DNA from: CAYTMY01 sp964618075
GTDB lineage: Bacteria; Bacillota; Clostridia; Eubacteriales; Anaerofustaceae
Direction: 5' to 3'
Length of the DNA stretch: 64,000 nucleotides
Assembly: GCA_964618075.1 (NCBI GenBank)
Contig: CAZTZO010000002.1
Location: 115,358-179,357 of the forward strand
The position numbers and the translations under genes were made by a program. This document shows positions 9,332-18,100 of the stretch, one piece after another. Position 1 is the first letter of the stretch, and each line of letters begins with the position of its first letter. The notes beneath the pieces were generated by a model that did not search any database, was not told the origin of the DNA, and saw nothing but the letters and a program-made list of their open reading frames with translations.

Positions 9332-10735
9332 ATGACTAACGAAACAAACAAAAAGAATTTTAACTTGGTCGTATGGACGTTCGGATTTTCCGAAATCGGC
9401 GCTTTGCTTGTGGCAAGCATAGGAACGCAGTACTTTCCGTTCTATCTGACGAATGTTATCCTTCTGCCCGCAGTTATTATGGGAACCGTTCTTCTTATTA
9501 CAAGAGTGTTCGATATCGTTACCATTCTTTTGTCAAGCGTCGTCGAAGAAAAGGTATCCTTAAAATGGGGCAAATGCCGTTCATGGATTGCTCTTATGTG
9601 TCCTCTGGCTGCGATAATCGGCGTTTTGCAGTATGCCGGTATCGGCGGAACGACAAACACTAAGGTCGTCATTGCATGTATTTGCTACGTATTGTTCTTC
9701 GGATTTTTCAACTTCGGACGAACAGCACAGATGGCGCTGTTAAACACAATCGGTCAGACTCCTGAAGAAAGAGCGCAGCTTTCCGCAAGAAAAGCACAGT
9801 TCGCTTCTGTAGCTCAGGTAGTTTTCAGCATGACCTTCCTGCCTTTGCTTCTTATATTCTCAAAGGCTGCGACAAAAACACAGACAACACAAAAAGGATT
9901 CTTTTTTACCGTTCTGGTATTCATGGCTGTGTATCTCGTTTTACAGCTGTTGTTGTTCAAAACATCAAAACCTTACGACTTACCGGGTACAGGGTTAGAT
10001 GCAAAAGCAAAAGCTCAAAAGCTCACAGGCAAGGAAATGGCAGAACAGATTTTCAAGAATCCTCCACTCATTTTAATGCTTATTGCCGAAACGTGCAAGA
10101 CTCTTACGCAAAATTTATTTAACGGCTATGTAGTTTATTACTTCACGATCGTTGCGCAGGATCTCACGCTTCAACCGAGATTTGCTACAATAATTGCTGT
10201 CTTTACCTTCTGCGGTTCTGTCTTTATCGGTCAGTTCCTTCGTAAAAAGCTTGGTAAAAAGAATTCCTATATGTTCGGTTTCACTATGATGATAGTAGCG
10301 TTGCTCTGCTCCAGACTTTTTGCTTCAAGCAATACGACAATCTTCCTCATCATAATGGGCGTCGGCTTCTTCTTCTTTGCAGGTATCGCCTCATGTGGAC
10401 CCGCAATGTTCGGTGACTGCGTCGAATACGGCAAATGGAAGATCGGCAAGGAAGCAAGAGCATTCATTATGGGTCTTTATACACTACCCATAAAAATCGG
10501 TGTATGGCTTCTCGGCGGAATATCGGGCTGGCTGCTCGCATCCATCGGCTACAACGCAACACAAGCTGTTACTCCCGCTATTCAATCGGGTATGTTCAAC
10601 ATTATAACCTACGGCCCGATGGCATTCGCCGCTATCGGTCTTATATGCACCATTATCTATCCTTTGAGCGAAAAACGCGTTAAAGAAATAATGGAAGAGA
10701 ATGCAAAGAAAGACGCAGCTTTAAAGGCTGAATAA
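9332..10735 (+). CDS. GPH-family (MelB-like) cation symporter
   Basis: 467-residue, 12-helix membrane carrier of the glycoside-pentoside-hexuronide:cation symporter family within the MFS. KWGKCRSWIAL matches the characteristic KxGKxRPW loop after helix 2. RVFDIVT occupies the place where MelB has its cation-binding Asp residues, with one Asp kept. CGPAMFGDCVEYGKWKIG near residue 355 is the typical late-loop signature. AGGAAT-type SD upstream. It is the first gene of a unit with the URO-D-like protein and a 46-residue protein. The transported substrate need not be a sugar, since members near URO-D proteins often import methylated or carboxylated compounds. Confidence 0.82.
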   Translation: MTNETNKKNFNLVVWTFGFSEIGALLVASIGTQYFPFYLTNVILLPAVIMGTVLLITRVFDIVTILLSSVVEEKVSLKWGKCRSWIALMCPLAAIIGVLQYAGIGGTTNTKVVIACICYVLFFGFFNFGRTAQMALLNTIGQTPEERAQLSARKAQFASVAQVVFSMTFLPLLLIFSKAATKTQTTQKGFFFTVLVFMAVYLVLQLLLFKTSKPYDLPGTGLDAKAKAQKLTGKEMAEQIFKNPPLILMLIAETCKTLTQNLFNGYVVYYFTIVAQDLTLQPRFATIIAVFTFCGSVFIGQFLRKKLGKKNSYMFGFTMMIVALLCSRLFASSNTTIFLIIMGVGFFFFAGIASCGPAMFGDCVEYGKWKIGKEARAFIMGLYTLPIKIGVWLLGGISGWLLASIGYNATQAVTPAIQSGMFNIITYGPMAFAAIGLICTIIYPLSEKRVKEIMEENAKKDAALKAE

Positions 10736-10803
10736 AACCAAACATAATCTTATTTATTAAAAGATAGCTGCCGGGCTTGTCCAAACAACAAGGAGGTCAA
10801 TTT

Positions 10804-12006
10804 ATGACAAACGCAAAACAGTTGAGTGAAGATAGATTTGACGATCTTCAAAAAATATATTCCGGTCAGATACCCAAAAGAGTTCCCATACATCTTTCGC
10901 CGGCGTTTGAAGCATCCATCTCATATGGAATAGACAAGGGAGTGGTTCCTTCAGGAAAAACAATGCGAGATATATACTGGGAGCCGGAATATTGGTTTGA
11001 TATTTTGGATAGAGTAAATGCAGACTTCTATTCGGATATCCCTCTCGGTACGGGAGCTATAAGGCTGCCGATAATGTATCAGATACTTGACGCAAAATGT
11101 ATAAACATGAGCGCAACGGGCGTAATGCAGCATCCGGAAGTACATTCTCTGGAGGTGGAGGAGTACGACGAATTCTGCAAGGATCCTATGACGTTTATGA
11201 TGGAAAATCTTATGCCCCGTCTTTACAAAGCGCTTGATACAACTCCCGGACGCCGCGCTATGGTTATAGCCGAAGCGGTAAAGGCAAACTACGATCATAT
11301 GGCTATAATAGGCGGCATAATGAAACAGCTCAGCGAAAAGTACGGTTTTGCAAAGGCTGCAGGAGGACGTTCTACAGCACCGTTCGACTATCTTGCAGAT
11401 TTTCTGCGCAGCTTCTCAAACATTAACAAAGACACCAGAAGATGTCCCGAAAAGGTTTTGGAGGCCTGTGACGCTCTGGTACCTCTTATGTTAAGAGAAG
11501 GCTTGGGAACCGATCCGGAGTCTCTTCCTTCATATTACAGAATATCCATACCTTTGCATATGGGCAGCTTCTTGAATAACAAGCAGTTCGAGCAGTTCTG
11601 GTATCCTTCGATGAAGAAGGTCATGGACGGACTTGTGAAATACGGTCACGGCGTGGATCTGTTCGTGGAAGACGACTGGATGCGTCATATGGAATTCATG
11701 AATTCCTTTACGGGAAGCATAAGATATCAGTTCGAATACGGCGATCCTAAGTATATTAAAAAATTGTTCACCGAGAGTACTCCCAAGGACAGCACTCATG
11801 TGATAACGGGCTTCTATCCCATTAACCTATTGCAGTTTGGAAGTAAACAGGAGGTTATTGACAAAGCGAAGGAGCTTGTCGATATACTCGGGCCTAACGG
11901 AGGATATATCTTCAACTTTGACAAGGGTCTTTTCTCCTTGGAGGAGCCTATTGCGTCGAACGTACGCGCATTGACTGATTTCATGAAAGAATACGCTGTA
12001 TATTAG
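10804..12006 (+). CDS. Uroporphyrinogen decarboxylase (URO-D) family protein
   Basis: 400-residue protein resembling the URO-D fold group that includes corrinoid-dependent methyltransferases (MtaA/CmuA-like and O-demethylase components). The frame opens at a TTG at 10777, but ATG 10804 is preferred because AAGGAGG lies 8 bases before it. I do not see the zinc-binding HxC...C pattern of MtaA/MtbA-type enzymes, so it is not a standard methyl-CoM/THF methyltransferase. True HemE is also unlikely because the length and N-terminus differ and there is no heme operon. It lies 68 bases after the GPH carrier. An anaerobic role in processing the imported substrate is inferred. Confidence 0.7.
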   Translation: MTNAKQLSEDRFDDLQKIYSGQIPKRVPIHLSPAFEASISYGIDKGVVPSGKTMRDIYWEPEYWFDILDRVNADFYSDIPLGTGAIRLPIMYQILDAKCINMSATGVMQHPEVHSLEVEEYDEFCKDPMTFMMENLMPRLYKALDTTPGRRAMVIAEAVKANYDHMAIIGGIMKQLSEKYGFAKAAGGRSTAPFDYLADFLRSFSNINKDTRRCPEKVLEACDALVPLMLREGLGTDPESLPSYYRISIPLHMGSFLNNKQFEQFWYPSMKKVMDGLVKYGHGVDLFVEDDWMRHMEFMNSFTGSIRYQFEYGDPKYIKKLFTESTPKDSTHVITGFYPINLLQFGSKQEVIDKAKELVDILGPNGGYIFNFDKGLFSLEEPIASNVRALTDFMKEYAVY

Positions 12007-12016
12007 GAGGCTTAAA

Positions 12017-12157
12017 ATGGAATTCAATACAAAAAATTATGTAACTTGGAACGAATATATAGCAAAACATCCCGAGATTCAGGATATCGAAGCTGCAAAG
12101 AAAATACAAACCTATGAGGATCAGGTGTTTTCTTTAATGATGAGATTGTTCAGATAG
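12017..12157 (+). CDS. Small orphan protein, 46 residues
   Basis: Complete small ORF starting MEFNTKNYVTWNEYIAKHPE and ending SLMMRLFR. It begins 10 bases after the URO-D stop, with AGGAGG seven bases before its ATG, and ends just before a terminator hairpin, so it is well placed as the last gene of this operon. Composition is soluble and helical with an amphipathic C-terminus. No family is recognised. It could be an accessory or stabilising subunit of the URO-D-like protein. Confidence 0.6.
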   Translation: MEFNTKNYVTWNEYIAKHPEIQDIEAAKKIQTYEDQVFSLMMRLFR

Positions 12158-12166
12158 AATCATTTT

Positions 12167-12200
12167 AAAGGCAGCCGTTTTTCGACTGCCTTTAACTTTA
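12167..12200 (+). terminator. Hairpin terminator after the URO-D operon
   Basis: Perfect 8-bp stem AAAGGCAG / CTGCCTTT (12167-12174 and 12186-12193) with an 11-base loop. The following U-tract is short and interrupted, so termination may be partial and allow read-through into the SLC13 gene. Confidence 0.5.
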
Positions 12201-12230
12201 ATAAAAAATTATTTGAAAGGCTGATTTCCG

Positions 12231-13613
12231 ATGAAGAAAAGAATAATCGGTTTGGCTCTGTGTTTGTGTGTCTTTGTTTCGGCTTTTTATATTCAATCCT
12301 TTGCCGGAATGGACTCTACCGGAGTCAAAGCGCTTGCAACGCTCATAATAGCGGTAATCCTTTGGATAACGGAGCCTATCCCCGTCGGAGCAAGCGCGAT
12401 ATTTATCTTGGTATTGCCGAGTTTATTTGGGCTGGCTACAATAAAAGCAACCTTGAGTGCTTTTGCAAACCCCACGTTATTTTTCGTAATAGCCACCTTC
12501 GGGCTCTCTGCTGCAATATCAAAAGTGCCTCTTGCCAAAAGGATTTTGCTATTTCTGCTCAAGCTTATGGGCAACAGCGTCAATAAACTGATATTGGCTC
12601 TTATGATAGCAACGGCTCTTATATCATCCGTTATGTCGAACATTCCCGCTACGCTGATGTTTATGAGCGCTTCAATGAATTTCCTGTCTTTTTATGATAA
12701 TGATGATGAAAAGAAACGTACAGGCAGAGCGATTATGATAGCCTTGCCGATAGCGGGTATGATCGGAGGGTGTATAACGCCTGCCGGAAGCTCCAACAAC
12801 ATCCTTGCGCTGAGCCTTCTGGAAGAACACGCATCCACGACTGTGAGCTTTGTAGACTGGATGATTATGTGCGCACCGATAGCAATAGTAATGCTGCCGA
12901 TAGCATGGTTCTTTATTATTAAAATATTTAAGCCGGCTCCTATATCCAATGAAAAAATACAAATCTTTTTTGATGATCTGAGTAAGCTGGGCAAGCCCGA
13001 TAAAAAAGAGATATATGTTATTATCATTGCAATAGCTATGGTATCGCTTTGGATACTGAGCTCGTGGGTGCCCGCTCTCAATACGACACTGGTAGCCGTT
13101 TTAGGTATGGTCGCCATGTTTATGCCGGGCATAGACTTGTTCACCTGGAAGGAGTTCCAAAAGGAAGTGTCATGGAGTACCATTCTCATGACAGGATGCG
13201 TCTACTGCGTCGGAAGCCTTATCTCGACAACGGGAGTCGCTACCTTGTTTGCAAATACTTTCTTTAGGATAGAGGGCTTTGGCTCGATAACGCTTATCAT
13301 ACTCAAGCTTGCATTGTTTATGTACATCATGCAGGTGATACTTCCGAACGGGCCTGCGGCGATATCAACAACGACTGTCCCTGTAATTATGGCAGCGCTA
13401 AGCGCTGGTATCATGCCGGCGGTACTCGTGGTACCTTTGTGCCTGTTCTGCAGCTGGGCTATGATACTACCGCTCAATCCGGTACCTATGCTGACATATT
13501 CTACAGGCTTTTATTCCATGACAGATATAGGAAAGGCTGGAATACCTGTTCTTATAATCCTTGCCTTGTTGATGAGTGTGTGGATACCGTTTATATCATC
13601 GGTAGTTTTGTAA
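12231..13613 (+). CDS. SLC13/DASS-family sodium:dicarboxylate-type carrier
   Basis: 460-residue integral membrane protein of the divalent anion:Na+ symporter family. ITEPIPVGASAI near residue 45 is the typical first-helix motif. GGCITPAGSSNN carries the SNT-like hairpin signature (SSN here), and LPNGPAAISTTTVPVI is the equivalent in the second inverted repeat. Likely substrates are C4-dicarboxylates or related carboxylates. It follows the URO-D operon closely and converges with an MFS gene, so it may belong to the same uptake programme as the GPH carrier. Confidence 0.85.
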   Translation: MKKRIIGLALCLCVFVSAFYIQSFAGMDSTGVKALATLIIAVILWITEPIPVGASAIFILVLPSLFGLATIKATLSAFANPTLFFVIATFGLSAAISKVPLAKRILLFLLKLMGNSVNKLILALMIATALISSVMSNIPATLMFMSASMNFLSFYDNDDEKKRTGRAIMIALPIAGMIGGCITPAGSSNNILALSLLEEHASTTVSFVDWMIMCAPIAIVMLPIAWFFIIKIFKPAPISNEKIQIFFDDLSKLGKPDKKEIYVIIIAIAMVSLWILSSWVPALNTTLVAVLGMVAMFMPGIDLFTWKEFQKEVSWSTILMTGCVYCVGSLISTTGVATLFANTFFRIEGFGSITLIILKLALFMYIMQVILPNGPAAISTTTVPVIMAALSAGIMPAVLVVPLCLFCSWAMILPLNPVPMLTYSTGFYSMTDIGKAGIPVLIILALLMSVWIPFISSVVL

Positions 13614-13710
13614 ATACTTTTAGCTGATAATCGGTATAGTTTATTTTTTTACAGTCAGTACCTATTAGTTAAAAAAATAAGTTATGTATTAAACGGTAGA
13701 ACCAAAAATA

Positions 13711-13740
13711 AAGAGGTGAGTTTTTTACTCGCCTCTTGTT
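13711..13740. terminator. Bidirectional terminator between SLC13 and MFS genes
   Basis: 11-bp stem AAGAGGTGAGT / ACTCGCCTCTT (13711-13721 and 13727-13737) with one G-U pair and a 5-base T loop. It sits between two convergent genes, 98 bases after the SLC13 stop and just before the MFS stop. Confidence 0.75.
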
Positions 13741-13743
13741 TGT

Positions 13744-15012
13744 TTATGAGAGTGATTGCTTTTGCTTTCTGTACTCTTGGGCAGCCTCGGCTTCTTTTTG
13801 CGGGTTAACCTTGTAGGCTATTATAAGGTTGCCTATGGAAAACGTTGCGGCCATAAAGAATACCCATTGGCTTCCGAAATAAGTCCATACCATACCTCCT
13901 ATGGCGGCTGCCGCTATTGAAACTATATGATCGAGACTTGTTCCCGTCGAAAGGGTAGTGGTAATTTCGTCAACATCCATTGCTATGGTTCTAAGATATA
14001 CGGATTTTACAACGCCGATTTGCATTGACATTCTGTCCAGCACGAAAAGCACACAGATAAATATCACAGCCCAGCCGGTATTCATCAGTACTCCTGAGGA
14101 TACTCCCCATACGGCAAAGCCATATATTATATAGATTATGATAAATGTCAGAGCGTCAACAAACATCATATTTTTTACACCGAATTTGTCGATCATACTT
14201 CCGAGCATATTCATAAAAAAGATACATACAAAATTACTTATTATAATAAGAAGCGCCATTGTGTCAGCTTTTTTGCCAAGCAGGTCTATTATTACCCACG
14301 AGCCGTAAACATAGGCTATTTGCTTTTGTACGCCGTTTAATACAGTGAGAAGATAATAGTATTTATACTGCTTTCTGAAGATTATTTTGAACTTCCTTTT
14401 ACTCTTAGGGAAGGGAGCTTTGTATTTTCGTGTTCTTTTTATAAGTATAACAGATACAATGGCTCCTACAATAAATGCTGCGGCTCCGATAAGAAAGTTA
14501 AGCTTGATGGATTTAGCAAAATCGAAAACGCCCGACCTGAAGAATATAAACACGCATAAGGCTGCAAGGAAAGTAAACGCGCTTTTGACACTGGTATATT
14601 GACCTACTCTTTTGCCTATTTTATCGGGCTCTGCAAGCGACATTCCTATGGAATCCGAAAGAGGCAGCATCAAATGCATTCCCATGGAATTGATAAACAA
14701 AAAAATCAGCATTACGCCGAACGAAGGGGTGAATAAACCGAGCACGGTCAATCCGACTGCAGCCAAAAGCTGCGCAAGCAATACCGTACTCATGTCTCCC
14801 AAAAACGATAAAGCTGCAATGATTAGCGTGCCGAGAATACCGGGCAATTCACGGGGAAATTCTATGAAGCCGCGCATAAAGGCATTTACGTTATAAACCT
14901 CTTTGAAATAGTTTGCATAAACAGAGTCGCTCATTCCGTTGCCTATAGCAGTCAGTGCGATTATCGCAAAGAAAAGTATCAAATTGGTCTTTTTATATCT
15001 GTCATTTTGCAT
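13744..15012 (-). CDS. MFS transporter
   Basis: Multi-helix major facilitator protein of 422 residues with about 12 predicted transmembrane segments. The frame opens 23 codons further upstream, but the ATG at 15012 (MQNDRYKKTNLILFF) has AAGGGG at the right distance and begins directly before helix 1. RVGQYTSVKSA in the middle loop and a basic stretch (KRTRKYKAPFPKSKRKFK) between halves fit an MFS exporter or sugar-type carrier. The substrate is unknown. It is probably downstream of the small membrane-protein gene on the same strand, 179 bases away. Confidence 0.8.
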   Translation of the reverse strand: MQNDRYKKTNLILFFAIIALTAIGNGMSDSVYANYFKEVYNVNAFMRGFIEFPRELPGILGTLIIAALSFLGDMSTVLLAQLLAAVGLTVLGLFTPSFGVMLIFLFINSMGMHLMLPLSDSIGMSLAEPDKIGKRVGQYTSVKSAFTFLAALCVFIFFRSGVFDFAKSIKLNFLIGAAAFIVGAIVSVILIKRTRKYKAPFPKSKRKFKIIFRKQYKYYYLLTVLNGVQKQIAYVYGSWVIIDLLGKKADTMALLIIISNFVCIFFMNMLGSMIDKFGVKNMMFVDALTFIIIYIIYGFAVWGVSSGVLMNTGWAVIFICVLFVLDRMSMQIGVVKSVYLRTIAMDVDEITTTLSTGTSLDHIVSIAAAAIGGMVWTYFGSQWVFFMAATFSIGNLIIAYKVNPQKEAEAAQEYRKQKQSLS

Positions 15013-15191
15013 TAATTTGTTCCCCTTAGTAAGAGCTTTTGATGTTTTTAATTCGGCGGCGTACACAATAAAATATTTCAAGCGCCAAATTGATTCTCTT
15101 GACGCTTGTCTTTTTATCCGTTAAGTCAATTTTATTTACTTATGCATTTTTTACTGGCGAAAAGTAAATGCAGCTGTAAATATTGTTCTAT

Positions 15192-15620
15192 TTATTCGCC
15201 GCTGTCTCTGCCAAGCTTCTTGTTGTTTAAGCTCGCTGCCAAAGCATACACTATAAATAAAATGGCGAATGCGCAGTAGAAATACTCTGAAGCCCATATT
15301 TCCTCCAAATACGAAAACAACGGCTTACCGATAAATATACTACCTGAAAATATCAAACAAACGACAGCGGCAAATATTCCCAAAAACGTATTGAAGGACG
15401 CTTTCTTTATCCTTCTTGATTTGGCTATACCGCTGAGGGCGGAGAAAAAACAAAAGAATGCCGTTAATATTACAAATATCATTGCGCCTGTGTGCTGAGA
15501 CGCTTTTTGAGTTCCGCCGCTTTGCAAGATAATCATAAATACCGATACTACCAAAAAAATCAGAGCGAAGATATTTATTACCTGTGAAGTTCTTCGTAAT
15601 AAGCTATTATATTTTTTCAT
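15192..15620 (-). CDS. Hypothetical four-helix membrane protein
   Basis: 142-residue protein with four clear hydrophobic segments at about residues 14-34, 45-65, 78-98 and 110-130. A basic loop (KSRRIKKASF) lies between the second and third. The ATG is preceded by AGAGGT. No conserved domain is recognised. It lies between the MFS gene and the PPi-type phosphofructokinase, all on the minus strand. Confidence 0.6.
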   Translation of the reverse strand: MKKYNSLLRRTSQVINIFALIFLVVSVFMIILQSGGTQKASQHTGAMIFVILTAFFCFFSALSGIAKSRRIKKASFNTFLGIFAAVVCLIFSGSIFIGKPLFSYLEEIWASEYFYCAFAILFIVYALAASLNNKKLGRDSGE

Positions 15621-15662
15621 AGTTTACCTCTTCTTTTTTTTTAGCAGTGTATACTTATGTGT

Positions 15663-16940
15663 TTATCTGTTATGTAAGGACATCTTTTTAAGCCTTGTAA
15701 AACGCGGCAGTCCGTTTTCTATTACCGAAGGAGTTTCGCCCTGAATTAAAGGCATGGCGTAGTCGATAAACTTTTCGGTCACGTTATTACCTTCTTCGTT
15801 TATCCATTCAAGCGGTACCTTCTGCTCGTAATTCGCCACCTTTGCAAGAGGTATCGTTTTTGTCGTTATTGTGTATGGATCGTTATTTTCGCGTATTATG
15901 GATATCATAGCTCCGGTCTCGCCGTTAAGAGCGCATTCAACGGCTTTTTTACCGACCATTATAGCTTCATCCATATCTGTTTTTGAGGCGATATGAGCTG
16001 CACATCTCTGTAAAAGAGAAAACTCGATATCCCGTACCTTAACCTTGCCCATACGCGCCTTTATCATATTAGCCAGCGTCAGCGCGAGCCCGCCCATTTG
16101 AGCGTGACCGAAAGCGTCCTTGTTTTCAGATAGGTCTGTTCCGTATTCGGATATATATACTCCCTTTGAATCCCTGAGACCCTCAGAAACGGCAATTATA
16201 ACATTTTTATCTGTTTCAAAGCGCTCTTCTACGGTGTCGAGAAATGTATTTACATCAAAAGCTACTTCCGGAAGATATATATAGTCGGCTCCGCAGCCCT
16301 CTTGAGAGCCCAATGCGGCTGCTGCCGTAAGCCAGCCTGCGTTTCTGCCCATTACCTCCACGACGGTTATCATGCCCGTATCGTAGACCGTAGCGTCCTG
16401 ATAGATTTCCATAAAAGTGCTCGCAACATATTTTGCCGCGCTGCCATATCCTGGGCAGTGATCCGTACCGTAAAGGTCGTTATCTATTGTTTTAGGTACT
16501 CCCATTACTCTGCATTCATAACCTGATGCTATCATGTAACGGTTTATTTTATCGCATGTATCCATGGAATCGTTGCCGCCGATATAGAAAAAATAGCGTA
16601 TATCGTATTTTTTAAATGTGTCTAGTATTCTTATAAAGTCTGTCTCGTCGTCCTCTGCGTGCGCCATTTTGTATCTGCATGAGCCGAAAGCCGAAGACGG
16701 AGTTGTTGTAAGCAGTTCGATCTCGTTCCAATCCTCGTCGTTCATATCAATTAAATCATCGTTCAATATTCCTTTTATGCCATATCTTGCCGCATAGACC
16801 TTCTCAATATTCGGATCATCTATTGCAGTTCTGATTACTCCGTACGCACTGGCGTTGATAACGGATGAAGGGCCTCCGGACTGACCGACAATACAATTTC
16901 CCTTTAAAGGCGTTTCTTCGCCGATTGATAAATTTCCCAT
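15663..16940 (-). CDS. pfp: Pyrophosphate-type 6-phosphofructokinase
   Basis: Phosphorylates fructose 6-phosphate in glycolysis, probably with PPi. The 425-residue product starts at ATG 16940, preceded by GGGGGA; an in-frame start 18 codons upstream has no ribosome site. GQSGGPSSVINAS forms the phosphate-binding N-terminus. GGNDSMDT replaces the GGDGS of ATP enzymes, and an Asp at the second variable position is the change associated with PPi use. PKTIDNDL and MGRNAGWL are the catalytic and substrate motifs. It lies head to head with an ATP-type enzyme gene. The donor specificity is inferred from this motif only. Confidence 0.85.
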   Translation of the reverse strand: MGNLSIGEETPLKGNCIVGQSGGPSSVINASAYGVIRTAIDDPNIEKVYAARYGIKGILNDDLIDMNDEDWNEIELLTTTPSSAFGSCRYKMAHAEDDETDFIRILDTFKKYDIRYFFYIGGNDSMDTCDKINRYMIASGYECRVMGVPKTIDNDLYGTDHCPGYGSAAKYVASTFMEIYQDATVYDTGMITVVEVMGRNAGWLTAAAALGSQEGCGADYIYLPEVAFDVNTFLDTVEERFETDKNVIIAVSEGLRDSKGVYISEYGTDLSENKDAFGHAQMGGLALTLANMIKARMGKVKVRDIEFSLLQRCAAHIASKTDMDEAIMVGKKAVECALNGETGAMISIIRENNDPYTITTKTIPLAKVANYEQKVPLEWINEEGNNVTEKFIDYAMPLIQGETPSVIENGLPRFTRLKKMSLHNR

Positions 16941-16967
16941 TATGTAGTTTTCCCCCGCTGAGTTTAT

Positions 16968-16994
16968 ATGACACATTATAGCATAGTATGTCAT
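16968..16994 (-). promoter_or_regulatory. Promoter with inverted repeat for the PPi-PFK gene
   Basis: On the minus strand a TATAAT (plus-strand ATTATA at 16975-16980) lies about 35 bases before the start codon. It is enclosed by a 6-bp inverted repeat, ATGACA / TGTCAT (16968-16973 and 16989-16994). This position would suit a repressor operator. The -35 element is poor. Confidence 0.45.
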
Positions 16995-17070
16995 GATTTT
17001 AAATTGTTAAAAACATAATATATACTATTAACTGAACTAAAAGCAACTTTTCATGTTTGATTTTATATGT

Positions 17071-17076
17071 TATAAT
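17071..17076 (+). promoter_or_regulatory. -10 element for pfkA
   Basis: A consensus TATAAT lies 30 bases before the pfkA ATG, with only a weak TTTTCA-like -35 about 17 bases upstream. Together with the oppositely directed promoter it makes this 166-base gap a divergent control region. Confidence 0.5.
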
Positions 17077-17106
17077 AAAACAAATTTATTAATAAGAGGA
17101 AATATT

Positions 17107-18072
17107 ATGCAAAAGGTTGCTGTTTTGACAAGCGGGGGAGACGCTCCGGGAATGAACGCGGCGATAAGGGCTGTTGTCAGAAGTTGCATTTATTATAATA
17201 TTGAGGTGTATGGTATATTGCACGGATATGCAGGTATATATGCGGGGGAATTCCGTCAGTTGAACAGATTTTCCGTCGCGGATATTATGCAGAGGGGAGG
17301 CACAGTGCTTTATACCGCGAGATGTGATGAAATGATGACGGAGGGCGGAGTTCAAAGAGCCGCCGAGATATTAAAGGGTAACGGTATAACTCATCTTGTT
17401 GTCATAGGAGGCGATGGTTCATATAAAGGAGCTCTTGCCCTTTCCAAATACGGTGTGAAGGTAATAACAATGCCTGCCACGATAGATAACGACCTTGCGT
17501 GTACAAAATATTCTATCGGATACGATACCGCTCTTAATACCGCCATAGAAGCGGTAAGCCGCATAAGGGATACTACAAGCTCTCATAACAGAGTAAACGT
17601 GGTTCAGGTTATGGGAAGAAACTGCGGAAATCTGGCGCTTGAGGCAGCCCTTGCGGGAGGCGCGGAGGCAGTGGCTATACCGGAGATCAAATATAACATA
17701 CAGGATATATCCAACAGCATAGTAAAGGGTAAACAACGCGGTAAGCTTTACAGTATCGTTATATTTGCCGAGGGCGCAGGCGATATAGATGAATTTTGCA
17801 AAACGGTTGAAAATATTACACAGGTCGAAACAAGGAAAACCATACTGGGCTATATACAAAGAGGCGGCAGCCCGAGTGCGCTTGATAGGATACTTGCCGG
17901 ACGAATGGGAGAATATACTGTGGAATTGATACGCAGCGGCAAAAATCAGCGTGCTGTCTGCTACAGTGGTGCAAAATATATTGATATGGACTTGTCCGAA
18001 GCGCTCAATATGAAAATAGACAAGGAACAACAAAAAAAGATACTGGATACCTCTATAATTCTTGCAGTGTAG
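17107..18072 (+). CDS. pfkA: ATP-dependent 6-phosphofructokinase
   Basis: Glycolytic enzyme that makes fructose 1,6-bisphosphate. The 321 residues match bacterial PfkA length. LTSGGDAPGMNAAIR is at the N-terminus, GGDGSYKGA (residues ~102-110) has the Gly associated with ATP use, TIDNDLA holds the catalytic Asp, and MGRNCGNLA binds substrate. The ATG at 17107 follows AGAGGAAA; the frame opens earlier at 17053 without a ribosome site. It is followed after 28 bases by pyruvate kinase, a common Firmicutes pair. Confidence 0.95.
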   Translation: MQKVAVLTSGGDAPGMNAAIRAVVRSCIYYNIEVYGILHGYAGIYAGEFRQLNRFSVADIMQRGGTVLYTARCDEMMTEGGVQRAAEILKGNGITHLVVIGGDGSYKGALALSKYGVKVITMPATIDNDLACTKYSIGYDTALNTAIEAVSRIRDTTSSHNRVNVVQVMGRNCGNLALEAALAGGAEAVAIPEIKYNIQDISNSIVKGKQRGKLYSIVIFAEGAGDIDEFCKTVENITQVETRKTILGYIQRGGSPSALDRILAGRMGEYTVELIRSGKNQRAVCYSGAKYIDMDLSEALNMKIDKEQQKKILDTSIILAV

Positions 18073-18100
18073 ATATAATATAAGCGAATGGGGGAAGTAA

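Noticed and set aside
12692..13189. 165-codon antisense frame within the SLC13 gene
   Set aside because: Hydrophobic composition mirrors the sense strand, and there is no start context. It is a shadow of a membrane protein gene.
15142..15171. Imperfect hairpin TGCATTTTTTACT / AGTAAATGCA downstream of the 142-residue membrane protein gene
   Set aside because: It could be a terminator, but there is no T-run on the minus strand, so it is not listed.
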